Shown: one piece after another, positions 8,925-16,738 of the stretch
How positions within the stretch are numbered: position 1 is the stretch's first letter
Layout of the letters: each line of letters opens with the position of its first letter
DNA from: a virus
Direction: 5' to 3' (one strand)
DNA: 25,242 bases
IMG/VR virus record: IMGVR_UViG_3300006736_000084
Coordinates: 1-25,242 of that record
Made by a program: the position numbers and the translations under genes
The notes under the pieces: model-generated
The model's database searches: none
What the model saw: the letters and a program-made list of their open reading frames with translations, nothing else
What the model was told of the DNA's origin: nothing

Positions 8925-9757
8925 TAGTATGTGGCTCCTGGATCCTCTGCAACAATCCAAATCCTAGCCTTATCCCAGGCGTGGCAATCCTGGGTTGCAT
9001 TAGAATTGAATCTCTGCTTTGATAAATCACCGCATTTAATAGCCAATGAAAAGCTATGAATGCTTACAATCGAAGAAGTGTTATCATTAGTTGTGCTTCC
9101 AAATCCAAGAAGTGGAGCGCATGTAAACAAAGTCCTACCATTGTACGCTGTCCCAGGTCTGTATGCAAGAGATGCGTGGGAAAATGGGTGCTTCTGAGGT
9201 GCGTCCCAAATTGGATTAGCGGTATCAGCAGTTTGATAGTGGGAATTTAATCTACCAAACCTTGCTTCTGTACCATTTAAAACTTGAAGTGGCGCGCTCC
9301 AACTCGCAGTAGTCCTATACATAATAGCAATTTGATAATTGTGTCCGTGCATGAAGTAATCGGTACCACCAGAAGTGTACTTATCTGAAAAATCATGCGC
9401 TTCATATTCAGCACAAATATAGCCAATAGGAAATTTCTCAGAAGATGTTCCAGTATAATTGCTCCATGGTGTATATGTTAGCTCTAAACCATTAAACCTA
9501 TTCCATGCACTACCATCTTTTGTTGCAATCGTTAGGCCGTTTCCACTGACATTTAAATTGGTTCCTTCTTTTTCTGAATATAAGAAAATAGAACCTGGCT
9601 CAGACAAATGCCTGTATCTTCCAGCATTGATTGAGAACTGGTCATTAGCAATCTTTGTAGTATTTACAGCTGTTTCAATATCACTAAATCCAGAGTTTAG
9701 ATCATTAAAGTCAACACGGGAATCATCTATAGATGAGGTATAAAAAAATCTAGACAT
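8924..9757 (-). CDS. Fibre-like virion protein B with adaptor-type N-terminus, 277 aa
   Basis: The ATG at 9757 overlaps the upstream TAA (TAATG). The N-terminal helix VDFNDLNSGFSDIETAVN is of the kind found where phage fibres dock on a baseplate or tail hub and aligns gaplessly with its two neighbours. Downstream the sequence is rich in Ser, Thr, Asn, Tyr and Gly with several His (MHGHNYQIAIMY at about residues 136-147), consistent with a beta-sandwich or jelly-roll fold. The final strand region ends DKARIWIVAEDPGATY. There is no recognisable enzymatic motif. It forms a block of three successive adaptor-bearing proteins and is most simply a short tail fibre or head fibre. Confidence 0.75.
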   Translation of the reverse strand: MSRFFYTSSIDDSRVDFNDLNSGFSDIETAVNTTKIANDQFSINAGRYRHLSEPGSIFLYSEKEGTNLNVSGNGLTIATKDGSAWNRFNGLELTYTPWSNYTGTSSEKFPIGYICAEYEAHDFSDKYTSGGTDYFMHGHNYQIAIMYRTTASWSAPLQVLNGTEARFGRLNSHYQTADTANPIWDAPQKHPFSHASLAYRPGTAYNGRTLFTCAPLLGFGSTTNDNTSSIVSIHSFSLAIKCGDLSKQRFNSNATQDCHAWDKARIWIVAEDPGATY

Positions 9758-10491
9758 TACCTAACAACCCTATTAGCTACAACAATACATTTACTGATAA
9801 GTGCATTTACACCAGCTCCTCTAAGATCTGCATCACTCTGTAGAGCTATTCCAACTTGGATTCCGAAATACGATGTTCCTTGGTCCAATGAAATTTGGCA
9901 TTGTCCGGAGACTCTCTCGGGTAAGCACCTGTATGGATCTGCGTGATCGTATGCCTGAACTGTTGCAAGTGGGTTTTCAACCAAGCCACTGTTCGTCGGT
10001 GTAGATGATCCTGATCCATCCATGTCGTCTACTAATTTAATATCGTTCTCATCTTCTACATAAACACTTAAAACTGTTTCTCTTTCATACTTATACGGAA
10101 GCTCGACGGCGTAGCTCCCCTGGCCTACTTTCTGACCATTGACAGCTGGGTTAAAGGTTAGTAGAGAAAAATCTCCGCAAGAGACCTCTAATGACCAGAG
10201 AATCATAAACTCTCCGTATTCGCTGCATTCTATTTTAATGACACTACCAGGAATTAATGTAGTTTGTGCCATCAAATTTAGAACTGTCGTGCTTGGATTC
10301 GTTGTAGACTTATTGGTATAGAACTCGTGTAGCGCTCTAGGCCTAAAATCTACTCTCCTAACAGTCTTTCTGGCTAGAGAATAATCTTTAATATTATTCA
10401 TCTCTGAAGCAACCTGCAAGAAGTTTTCTTCCAGGTTCCTCCTATTCAAACCATACTTATACGAGAAATGATGTAGCTTCTTAGGGTACAA
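9757..10491 (-). CDS. Fibre-like virion protein A, TTG start, 244 aa
   Basis: The reading frame has no ATG before residue 31. A TTG at 10491-10489 is preceded by AAGGAG at 10504-10499 with a 7-nt spacer, the strongest start signal here. Beginning at the internal ATG would remove the adaptor helix LNRRNLEENFLQVASEMN shared with the two downstream proteins. The rest is a beta-rich globular domain ending in a strand-like run ISKCIVVANRVVR. Its first codons overlap the end of the small basic gene upstream by 11 nt. Probably a virion appendage or a protein attaching fibres to the tail; no precise family is recognised. Confidence 0.7.
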   Translation of the reverse strand: MYPKKLHHFSYKYGLNRRNLEENFLQVASEMNNIKDYSLARKTVRRVDFRPRALHEFYTNKSTTNPSTTVLNLMAQTTLIPGSVIKIECSEYGEFMILWSLEVSCGDFSLLTFNPAVNGQKVGQGSYAVELPYKYERETVLSVYVEDENDIKLVDDMDGSGSSTPTNSGLVENPLATVQAYDHADPYRCLPERVSGQCQISLDQGTSYFGIQVGIALQSDADLRGAGVNALISKCIVVANRVVR

Positions 10492-10624
10492 TGATCTTCT
10501 CCTTCTTCTTGTATGGTGGTAACTTCATCTTCTTTAAAGTAATGTCTTGCTTATGCTTCGGCAGCTTAGATCCTTTCTTCCTTAAAAGAACAGTCTCTTT
10601 TTCCCAGTCCTTCTTTAGTTTCAT
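10481..10624 (-). CDS. Small lysine-rich protein, 47 aa
   Basis: An ORF of 48 codons starts with an ATG at 10624 that overlaps the stop of the gp10-like gene as ATGA, and ends in TAA at 10483-10481. It fills what would otherwise be a 129-bp gap in a tightly packed operon. The product starts MKLKKDWEKETVLLRKKGSK and ends KKKEKIIVP. About one third of its residues are Lys or Arg. There is no membrane segment. The downstream gene's ribosome site is embedded in its 3' end, an arrangement that suggests coupled translation. A DNA- or RNA-contacting virion peptide or an assembly chaperone are possible, but no function is shown by the sequence. Confidence 0.7.
   Translation of the reverse strand: MKLKKDWEKETVLLRKKGSKLPKHKQDITLKKMKLPPYKKKEKIIVP
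10489..10504 (-). promoter_or_regulatory. Strong Shine-Dalgarno deciding a TTG start
   Basis: AAGGAG at 10504-10499, spacer AAGATCA, then TTG at 10491-10489. This matches an ideal ribosome binding site and lies inside the preceding small gene, so translation of the 244-aa protein starts on a rare TTG codon. Confidence 0.75.
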
Positions 10625-12855
10625 TGTCCCTTCGCAACCGATGGTGTGTGCGCATACGAAAGCCCGACAGCTTTAACCTTAACTGGATATCCAGACTCGA
10701 ATGTAACATCTATAGTATGGCTAAAACCAATAACTGGCTTCTCGATCTCTGGGACCATCCAAAAATCTCCTGGTGCCAACCAATATGGTTTAGCATCAAA
10801 CAACGGCCCATCCCGAAAAACTGGGTCGCCCCAAAACCCAAATGGTTTCTGATTGAAAGCCCTTCCAATTCTGTTCTTTGATGGGTACGCCTTTCCTTTC
10901 CCTGTGGCGACGTTAAAGATTTCTTCACCTTCTATCTTAATGTCAATGTCGGTAAAGCTAGATGGCTCCATTAAGAACCTAATACCAGAAAGAGTCCTAG
11001 AGAAACTTTGAGATTCTGTAGTCAGCCCAGCGGTTCTAATTCTTGCGGTAGGAAAAGTATTACCCCTAAACAATACATAAATCTTATCAGATACACCAAG
11101 AATTTCTTCATTGTACTGACAAATATCATTAACGCTTTCTTCTACAACGTACCAGTTGTCGGTAATGAGGTTATACATAATAACGACGTTTGGACGCTCG
11201 CTAATGTACTCAGATCTAATAGATAGGTAGTAGTAATCTCCAATTACCTTTGCTGAAGTATAGCGACCCATATCTTCCAGGTAGACATCCCTAAGCCAAT
11301 ACGGCTCGCTAACTTTCTTATGGCTAACGCCATCATAAAAACCAAATCCATTTGACCACAGTCCAAAAATAATTCCGTCTCCAGCATCCACAAAGGTTGA
11401 ACCATGCCTAGATCCGTTCTTGGTATCCTGCTCCAATAGAGCAGCGTACTCTGTCCCTGTGCTATCGGCAACCATATAGTAAACTTCTGTTGATGTTTCT
11501 CCAATAATGAACAGCCTATCACCAGCAGGAACCAGCCCGGTGACATTTGAATATGGGTTAATCACCTGTAAATCTCTAAACTGACCAAAGAACCCACTAT
11601 CAGAGTAATAGACAGAGTTTCTGTTAAGGCTAACTAGCCACAACCTGTTTGAAAAAGAACATCCAATCTCAGAACTTGGTGGAGGTCCAACTGTAAGATC
11701 CATAAGAGGACCTTGAGCAACTACATCATCCCCATCAATTGCAGTGTACCTAGTTCCTGTAGAGTTAGATTGAGCCCAATCCATAAATATAGCATTCGGG
11801 TCTCCAGGTGTTGGATCTTGTGAATTTAAATTAATAGACCTTCCAACATAAACAGTTGTTATATGCTCATCAATTGTTGGGACATCCCATTGGACTAAAG
11901 GCCAAACAGTTGTCCATGTTGGAGTGACTGTGGCGCGATCCCCATCATCGTCATCGTCATCGTCCTCTAGAGTGTAGGATCTAACAGAATTTTTACTAGG
12001 ATTAGCGTGTCTCAAACTTGCAGCAGAAGCTTTACCTTTATTCCCGAAATAATCAACAAATTGAACGCACCAAACAGCAATATGCGAAATATCGCCATCA
12101 CCTGTACTCTTCTCTTCATCGAATCCATTTGTTGGATCTACATTAAGTAACCAATACCTTGTAGAATTTAGGTAAACATTCCCATCATCTGATCCATCTC
12201 CAACTATTTGAGTGGTATCAACTGGATTAAAACTAGTGGTCCATGGATTTGCATGTTGCTTGTGATGAACCCCAGCATAGGCTCCGTAGTATGTAATCTC
12301 TGCACCAGAGTTAACAACCGGCCTAACTGGAATAACATGTGGTGGATTAGGAATCTCTCTGACTCCTACCGGTACGACACCCTGTACGCCATCCCAGACA
12401 TATGGTGGATCACCATGATTCAGAATGACTAGCTTCTGCTCATGTATAAATAGGTAGGGCCTTCTAACAACATCGTCTGTTCCGCCCCTACCTAGTCCTT
12501 CCATAGTATGGATTAACCTAGCTCCATTACCCTCAACTGTATAGACTTTATCGTCAACTGTGTAAACCACATGTTCGATATCAAAGTAATCTGTAAACTT
12601 AATTACTCTTGTGTGCTCGCCAGTAGGTTGTTCAGATGAAGTATAATCTGAGAAGTAATCAGAAGAACCTTGCTGCTGTACCGTATTTGTTTCACCTTCT
12701 CTAAACAACCAATCCTTTCCTGGATAGTTCTGTAGATACTCACCGTTCTCTGTTGGATAGAAGTTGACAGTTCTCCTATCCAGGGCAAGTGTCTTCGTCT
12801 GTTCTGAATCCTTCAGACCAGCAAAGAAAAATACAGGTAGTTCAGTAACAGCCAT
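10621..12855 (-). CDS. P22 gp10-like packaged-DNA stabilisation / tail hub protein, 744 aa
   Basis: I place the start at the ATG at 12855, coupled as TAATG to the stop of the previous gene; a TTG 18 nt upstream is the only longer alternative. The N-terminal motif NFYPTE (about residues 31-36), the segment SNRLWLVSLNRNSVYYSDSG and the following GDRLFIIGETSTEVYYM are characteristic of the gp10-type propeller proteins that close the tail channel and keep DNA in the capsid of P22-like phages. P22 gp10 is about 470 residues, so this protein is considerably longer. Part of the extra length lies between about residues 165 and 380 and carries a run of seven Asp (residues 298-304). The neighbour order connector, then gp10-like, then fibres fits a neck/hub role. 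Confidence 0.75.
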   Translation of the reverse strand: MAVTELPVFFFAGLKDSEQTKTLALDRRTVNFYPTENGEYLQNYPGKDWLFREGETNTVQQQGSSDYFSDYTSSEQPTGEHTRVIKFTDYFDIEHVVYTVDDKVYTVEGNGARLIHTMEGLGRGGTDDVVRRPYLFIHEQKLVILNHGDPPYVWDGVQGVVPVGVREIPNPPHVIPVRPVVNSGAEITYYGAYAGVHHKQHANPWTTSFNPVDTTQIVGDGSDDGNVYLNSTRYWLLNVDPTNGFDEEKSTGDGDISHIAVWCVQFVDYFGNKGKASAASLRHANPSKNSVRSYTLEDDDDDDDGDRATVTPTWTTVWPLVQWDVPTIDEHITTVYVGRSINLNSQDPTPGDPNAIFMDWAQSNSTGTRYTAIDGDDVVAQGPLMDLTVGPPPSSEIGCSFSNRLWLVSLNRNSVYYSDSGFFGQFRDLQVINPYSNVTGLVPAGDRLFIIGETSTEVYYMVADSTGTEYAALLEQDTKNGSRHGSTFVDAGDGIIFGLWSNGFGFYDGVSHKKVSEPYWLRDVYLEDMGRYTSAKVIGDYYYLSIRSEYISERPNVVIMYNLITDNWYVVEESVNDICQYNEEILGVSDKIYVLFRGNTFPTARIRTAGLTTESQSFSRTLSGIRFLMEPSSFTDIDIKIEGEEIFNVATGKGKAYPSKNRIGRAFNQKPFGFWGDPVFRDGPLFDAKPYWLAPGDFWMVPEIEKPVIGFSHTIDVTFESGYPVKVKAVGLSYAHTPSVAKGQ
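11944..11964 (-). repeat. Asp-codon microsatellite in the gp10-like gene
   Basis: Seven consecutive Asp codons, mostly alternating GAC and GAT on the coding strand, form a short trinucleotide repeat. The resulting acidic loop could bind cations; length variation by slippage would remain in frame. Confidence 0.85.
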
Positions 12856-14279
12856 TATGATTTCCAGTGCCAATACTTAGTGGGATCATAATCGTCAACA
12901 TTTTGAATAACTTTATAGTCTCTATGTCTTCCAACACCAGGGTCCTCTGATGCCGCTGTTCTATCTTGCTTCAGCAAATACATTAACTGAGACCTAAACT
13001 GAACAATAGCGTCTCTAAACGAAGAAGTATCCCTGTTCTGCAACTCAACAAACTGGTGAACGCCAAGCCTAAGTAATTCTAAAACTTGGTTTGTTCTTCC
13101 AAGATCAACGTAAGATTGACCATCTGGCCTTAGTCCCCAATCATTGAGCCTATAAACATCAAATGAATAGAAGTCGTCTGGTGGTGGGAGAAGATCAACT
13201 GTAGTCCATGGGCCATCGTAATACATTTCCCTGGTCCTTAGGTTTACAGAGCTTAGCTGATCTGTTACAAAATCTCCACTATTCGTAGGATCTTTATCTC
13301 CGCCATTACCTAGGCCCCACATATAGTCGACCTGCTGATCTAGTCCGTAAACGCCAATCCTATCTTTATATTCTGGACCGTTAACTGCGAACATTGGAAC
13401 TCTGGATCTCTCTGGGTTCTTCTCAGACCTCCAAAGTCTTAGCCCATAAGTGTGTTCTCCTATATTTGCATTTCCATACTCCCAATCTACCCATGTTCCA
13501 TCTGATGGTGCAAAGTAGGTGGTTGTTGGTCCAGGAGCACTAATAAGTCCAGACTCTTGATCAACGTATGTCCAAAACAAATAGTAAGATCCAGCATCCA
13601 TCCCACCACTAGTCTTATCAGCAAGCGCTGAGGCTGCTTTTACTTTTGGTGCAAACTTTGGACTTGGCAAGGATTTGTTATCATCTACCCTCCAAGAAAC
13701 TGGCGCGCCACTTTCTGACCAGTAGCGCGTGGTCATAAAATCTCTAATGTAATCATCGTTAAGGCTGGAGGCTTTCTTAAGTAAATCAACCTCTACAGTC
13801 TTAATAGACGAAGTCCTAAAAGAATAATCTTGTCTAGTAAACTCTACCTGCTGGCTCGTAAAACCAACGTGCATAGGCTTATCAAGGTAAAGTCTATTTG
13901 CATTTGGAGATGTTAGTGGGGCTGCGCCAGAGTTAACTGTTTTATAAACTCTATTATCAAGCAGGAGTACCCTGCCTGTCATCTTCCAACTCCAAACGTC
14001 TGTTGGAATAGTAACTCCTTCCCCACCAATATTTCCACCACCGTCCAATGTAATAAAGTTGTTACCTCTAACACCAGTCCACTTATATGAATCGCTAAGC
14101 GTAGATGGTGAAAGCGTTCCTCTTCCTTCCCAGATATAATTCCAAGACCACTTTTCTCCTCGAATAAGTTTATATATTTCTTCAAACCACTGGTACATGA
14201 TGTCTTCAGACATGTTCTGGCCAGTGTTAACCATCAAAAGATCAACGATCTCTTGAATTCTCATGGTTTGATTTGCCAT
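12855..14279 (-). CDS. Head-tail connector / adaptor candidate, 474 aa
   Basis: The protein lies between the capsid accessory genes and the gp10-like protein, the normal place for the ring protein joining portal to tail. The first 45 residues (RIQEIVDLLMVNTGQNMSED and onward) and the last 90 (VLELLRLGVHQFVELQNRD and onward) look helical, as in adaptor proteins. They flank a beta-rich middle with a segment typical of sugar- or protein-binding beta domains (FWTYVDQESGLISAPGP, about residues 235-251). The ATG at 14279 has AGGAG eight bases upstream, within the structured GC-rich leader. It is longer than P22 gp4 or T7 gp11, so it may be a connector with an inserted domain. No signature residue proves the assignment. 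Confidence 0.55.
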   Translation of the reverse strand: MANQTMRIQEIVDLLMVNTGQNMSEDIMYQWFEEIYKLIRGEKWSWNYIWEGRGTLSPSTLSDSYKWTGVRGNNFITLDGGGNIGGEGVTIPTDVWSWKMTGRVLLLDNRVYKTVNSGAAPLTSPNANRLYLDKPMHVGFTSQQVEFTRQDYSFRTSSIKTVEVDLLKKASSLNDDYIRDFMTTRYWSESGAPVSWRVDDNKSLPSPKFAPKVKAASALADKTSGGMDAGSYYLFWTYVDQESGLISAPGPTTTYFAPSDGTWVDWEYGNANIGEHTYGLRLWRSEKNPERSRVPMFAVNGPEYKDRIGVYGLDQQVDYMWGLGNGGDKDPTNSGDFVTDQLSSVNLRTREMYYDGPWTTVDLLPPPDDFYSFDVYRLNDWGLRPDGQSYVDLGRTNQVLELLRLGVHQFVELQNRDTSSFRDAIVQFRSQLMYLLKQDRTAASEDPGVGRHRDYKVIQNVDDYDPTKYWHWKS

Positions 14280-14280
14280 C

Positions 14281-14450
14281 GGTGGTGCTCCTGGCTGGGC
14301 CTGTGCTGGCCCCTGGCTTGGCTGTGGTAGGCTGGCTCTACTCGAGGGGAGAGAGGCCCCCCAGAGGCTCTCGAGCGCCTCTGGGGGGTGGGTGACCGGG
14401 GCTTGGGGTAGAGGTCCAAGCCGGGAAGAGGTCAGTCACCCTAACTACGT
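14281..14450 (-). other. GC-rich, highly structured intergenic region between capsid and tail genes
   Basis: By hand count 111 of the 160 bases 14281-14440 are G or C (69%), against clearly AT-leaning genes on both sides. It contains a perfect 12-bp hairpin (arms 14357-14368 and 14377-14388, loop of 8) and a second structure with a 7-bp outer stem (14390-14396 with 14435-14441) and a 7-bp inner stem (14400-14406 with 14416-14422). No T tract follows. Next on the transcript comes a 48-nt stretch (14328-14281) with no U and more C than G. The last part supplies the ribosome site of the connector gene. It is probably a transcript-processing, stabilising or attenuating element. Confidence 0.8.
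14357..14388 (-). terminator. 12-bp perfect GC hairpin without T tract (possible attenuator or mRNA-stabilising element)
   Basis: The arms CCCCCCAGAGGC and GCCTCTGGGGGG pair completely around an 8-base loop. The following minus-strand bases are CCTCTCTCCCC, so it is not a classical intrinsic terminator. Its place directly after the capsid genes could protect the capsid message from 3' exonucleases or reduce transcription into the tail genes. Confidence 0.5.
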
Positions 14451-15161
14451 CTAGGTGCTTCCGTATCGCTTGTATCGGATAGGCAATGTCAATTCAGCAT
14501 CGACAAAACTACTAGCAACTGCACCACGAGCAAAACCGATGCTAGCACCGCCAAGTGAAACCTCACTAGATTGTGCTATCAGCGCAGCCTTTACGTGTGT
14601 CACAGTAGTTGCAGCAGACAACAAAGTGGGGTCAGTCGCAAGAGCAGCTGCGGTAGTCACCAATGGAGTTCCATCAGCAATAGCAGACGCCACAACAGCA
14701 TTAAGAGACATGCGTCCACGACGAACAAGCCAGATTGCATCACCAGCAGTCAGAGTTTGAACAACAGAGTGCGCTCCACTAGTTGTCCAATCTACAGTTG
14801 TTGAATAGTACAGATCAAGGAAAATACCAGCAATGGTATCAACCGGCGCGATAGCTCCAGCTAAAGCTCCAGTATAGAGCAATGCCTTTCCGTTCTGTGA
14901 AGAGGTGGTACCAGATGCCAAAGTAACATCAGCAGCACCAACAGGGTGAACGTAAAGAGCAAGCTCCATATAATACTGCGCGCCGGTAGCCGCAACAGTA
15001 TAAATCATCTGCCTGCTCATGCCTTCATGAAGGAAATCAGATGAGGCTTGGTTTTCGCCGTGAAGCGCCAAATCCTCAGCCGTAACCATAACATTCGGCG
15101 GAAGGAACTTACTATGGGACTGGAGGTCAGTCCATCCCATGAAATCAGTAAAACTAGCCAT
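14451..15161 (-). CDS. Probable capsid accessory / decoration protein, 236 aa
   Basis: No named family is recognised. The protein is rich in Ala, Thr, Ser and Val, with a region around residues 50-145 that alternates in a beta-like way (QYYMELALYVHPVG) and low charge, as common for head accessory proteins. It starts with an ATG at 15161, preceded by GGAG at somewhat long spacing, 17 nt after the previous stop. It uses mainly CGN arginine codons, as the capsid gene does, suggesting abundant expression. It ends with two nearby in-frame stops (TAG ACG TAG). A decoration, head-fibre or head-closure role is plausible from position; nothing in the sequence decides between them. Confidence 0.7.
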   Translation of the reverse strand: MASFTDFMGWTDLQSHSKFLPPNVMVTAEDLALHGENQASSDFLHEGMSRQMIYTVAATGAQYYMELALYVHPVGAADVTLASGTTSSQNGKALLYTGALAGAIAPVDTIAGIFLDLYYSTTVDWTTSGAHSVVQTLTAGDAIWLVRRGRMSLNAVVASAIADGTPLVTTAAALATDPTLLSAATTVTHVKAALIAQSSEVSLGGASIGFARGAVASSFVDAELTLPIRYKRYGST

Positions 15162-15178
15162 TTTGTTATAACTCCGTG

Positions 15179-15616
15179 TTAGCTAATTGTTCGATATGAA
15201 ATAGAAATATCACAGGTCTTAGCAGAAGCGTCAGCCTTATTAGCGCAACGCGCCGCAATCCTAACATTTGCTGCTACTTTCTTGCGAATTGGAATCACAA
15301 GACCCATATGGTTACTTGCGTGTCCAGCAGTAAACCTTACCATAGCAACGACAGTTTCAGATGCTGCCGCTCCAGTCGCCAAGGCAACCTGGAATGAATC
15401 AGCAGCAGAAACAGCCTCAATCACAATTGAATCAATATAGATTTCAGATGTGATTGTGCTAGCAGGAACAACTTCCGCATAGGAAGCAACTACCCATGCA
15501 TCTGCATGACCAGTTACTGTGACCGCATTTGCTAGTGTAGGGTAAACACTCAATGTACCTGAAAGAGAATCCTCCAGGTTATCGAATGCTACCTTGCTTG
15601 ATAGTGCATTAAACAT
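15179..15616 (-). CDS. Probable beta-sandwich capsid accessory protein, 145 aa
   Basis: I choose the ATG at 15616, one base after the capsid stop (TAATATG) and with GGAG upstream, instead of a longer in-frame extension that would run 153 nt back into the capsid gene and encode a sequence unlike a structural protein (with several Cys and Arg). The 145-residue product alternates hydrophobic and small residues (SEIYIDSIVIEAVSAADSF) and ends with strands rich in Arg and Cys (NVRIAARCANKADASAKTC), a pattern I associate with small phage surface proteins. Its place just after the major capsid gene suggests it binds the capsid shell. Confidence 0.7.
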   Translation of the reverse strand: MFNALSSKVAFDNLEDSLSGTLSVYPTLANAVTVTGHADAWVVASYAEVVPASTITSEIYIDSIVIEAVSAADSFQVALATGAAASETVVAMVRFTAGHASNHMGLVIPIRKKVAANVRIAARCANKADASAKTCDISISYRTIS

Positions 15617-15617
15617 A

Positions 15618-16727
15618 TTACCACGTCTCCCACATTGCGCCACCGGAAGAATCAGAAACGCCATGATCTGACATTCGGAACATTCCGATGTTGAATGAAT
15701 CAACGATCCACTGAGTCTGCGCAAGCTGGCGATACGGAGTACGAGGAGCAAGAGCGCGACTTCGAACATTCGGGTTAACGATCATAAACAGACCGCCATT
15801 CAGATCCAGAATGTTATCAGTTGCAACTTCCTCAATGTCACCGTCCAACTTGACGGTATCTTGAAGACCGGTACGTTCGGCTTCAAACTTCTCGTCAATA
15901 TGCAAGCAGTACACTTCATCAGCAGGACAGTTTGGATCCCAACTAACCCAGTGACCATCAAACATGAAAGTACGAACACCATATTGGGCATCCTGACGAT
16001 CAGTAATGACGTGGTACGGGGTGCTCATCTCAAGCATGGCTCGACGAATGTTACCAAAAGTAGCCTTGGTAGTGACAAGGTCACTTGGAACAAGGGTACC
16101 AATAGTGCATGCATCAATAAGCTGAAGCAGAGCAAGAACGCCAGCGGGCAGGTTAGTACCAGCAGAAATCGTTCCAAAGTTAGAAGTCAACTGAACATAT
16201 TGATTACGCCACCAAGTCTTTGTAGACTTCGCAACACCACCAACAGTCTGAGTCTGTGCTGCAGGTGCAGCGGTTTCAATAATAGTCCCAAGTCCATCTG
16301 GCTGAGAACCACCGAGTCCGTTGAAGATCGCGCTACTCAAAGCACGCTTCTGAGACACAGCAGCTTCCATCGTCTTGAAGTCAACCAAGTCGAACAGAGC
16401 TTGAGCGTTACCCTCATTCTCCCAAAGATCGAAAACATCAAATCCAAGAGGAGTTGCAATGTATCGATTGGTCCAATACGAAAGAGCGGCGCTGGAAGAG
16501 GATGCATCCGGTAGGACATCTCCTCGAGCCATCCACTTTCCCATGGTTGGGGGACCAAGGTAAAGGGGAACTTCCTTAACATCGTAACAATTAACAACTT
16601 GTGCAGTTTCCACAAATCGCCGGTAGAGGTACGACTTCTTGAGTTCCTGTGCTACGAGCTTCTTTGACCGATCTTCGATTGTACGAATAAGGTCAAACTG
16701 CTCGCTGTAACTAGTGCGAACACCCAT
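15618..16727 (-). CDS. Major capsid protein (HK97-fold candidate), 369 aa
   Basis: The gene follows a scaffold-like gene and precedes small accessory proteins, the standard position of the shell protein. The length fits an HK97-fold capsid protein with separate scaffold. Features consistent with that fold are a charged N-terminal helix (about residues 14-34), a Gly/Ala/Thr-rich middle, and a segment TFGNIRRAMLEMSTPYHVIT followed by FDGHWVSWDPNCP in the C-terminal half, similar to other phage shell proteins of this length. The ribosome site is good (AGGAG, ATG at 16727). Every Arg codon I read is CGN, while most neighbouring tail genes use AGA/AGG, which fits very high expression. Confidence 0.75.
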   Translation of the reverse strand: MGVRTSYSEQFDLIRTIEDRSKKLVAQELKKSYLYRRFVETAQVVNCYDVKEVPLYLGPPTMGKWMARGDVLPDASSSSAALSYWTNRYIATPLGFDVFDLWENEGNAQALFDLVDFKTMEAAVSQKRALSSAIFNGLGGSQPDGLGTIIETAAPAAQTQTVGGVAKSTKTWWRNQYVQLTSNFGTISAGTNLPAGVLALLQLIDACTIGTLVPSDLVTTKATFGNIRRAMLEMSTPYHVITDRQDAQYGVRTFMFDGHWVSWDPNCPADEVYCLHIDEKFEAERTGLQDTVKLDGDIEEVATDNILDLNGGLFMIVNPNVRSRALAPRTPYRQLAQTQWIVDSFNIGMFRMSDHGVSDSSGGAMWETW

Positions 16728-16738
16728 TTTCTAATCTC

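Noticed and set aside
7725-10491. A diversity-generating retroelement variable region in the fibre-like genes
   Set aside because: I see no template repeat or reverse transcriptase in the window and no near-duplicate segments differing mainly at adenines.
14338-14439. A 33-codon GTG-start minus-strand ORF within the GC-rich gap
   Set aside because: Its Pro/Gly/Arg-rich product follows from the GC-rich hairpins, there is no good ribosome site, and it ends well before the next gene.
14469-14492. A TTGACA box on the minus strand near the end of the 236-aa gene as a promoter for tail genes
   Set aside because: No acceptable -10 hexamer lies at 16-18 bases (only weak GATACG/GATACA-like matches), so I do not call a promoter.
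15617-15769. Longer form of the 145-aa capsid accessory protein, extended into the capsid gene
   Set aside because: The extension lies in another frame of the capsid gene, would add a non-structural-looking segment, and the ATG at 15616 has a proper ribosome site and coupling.
15861-16514. A 217-codon plus-strand ORF opposite the major capsid gene
   Set aside because: It is antisense to a well-supported gene, has a low-complexity Ser/Asn/Arg-rich translation without domain features and no convincing ribosome site. It is most likely a by-product of codon choice in the capsid gene.
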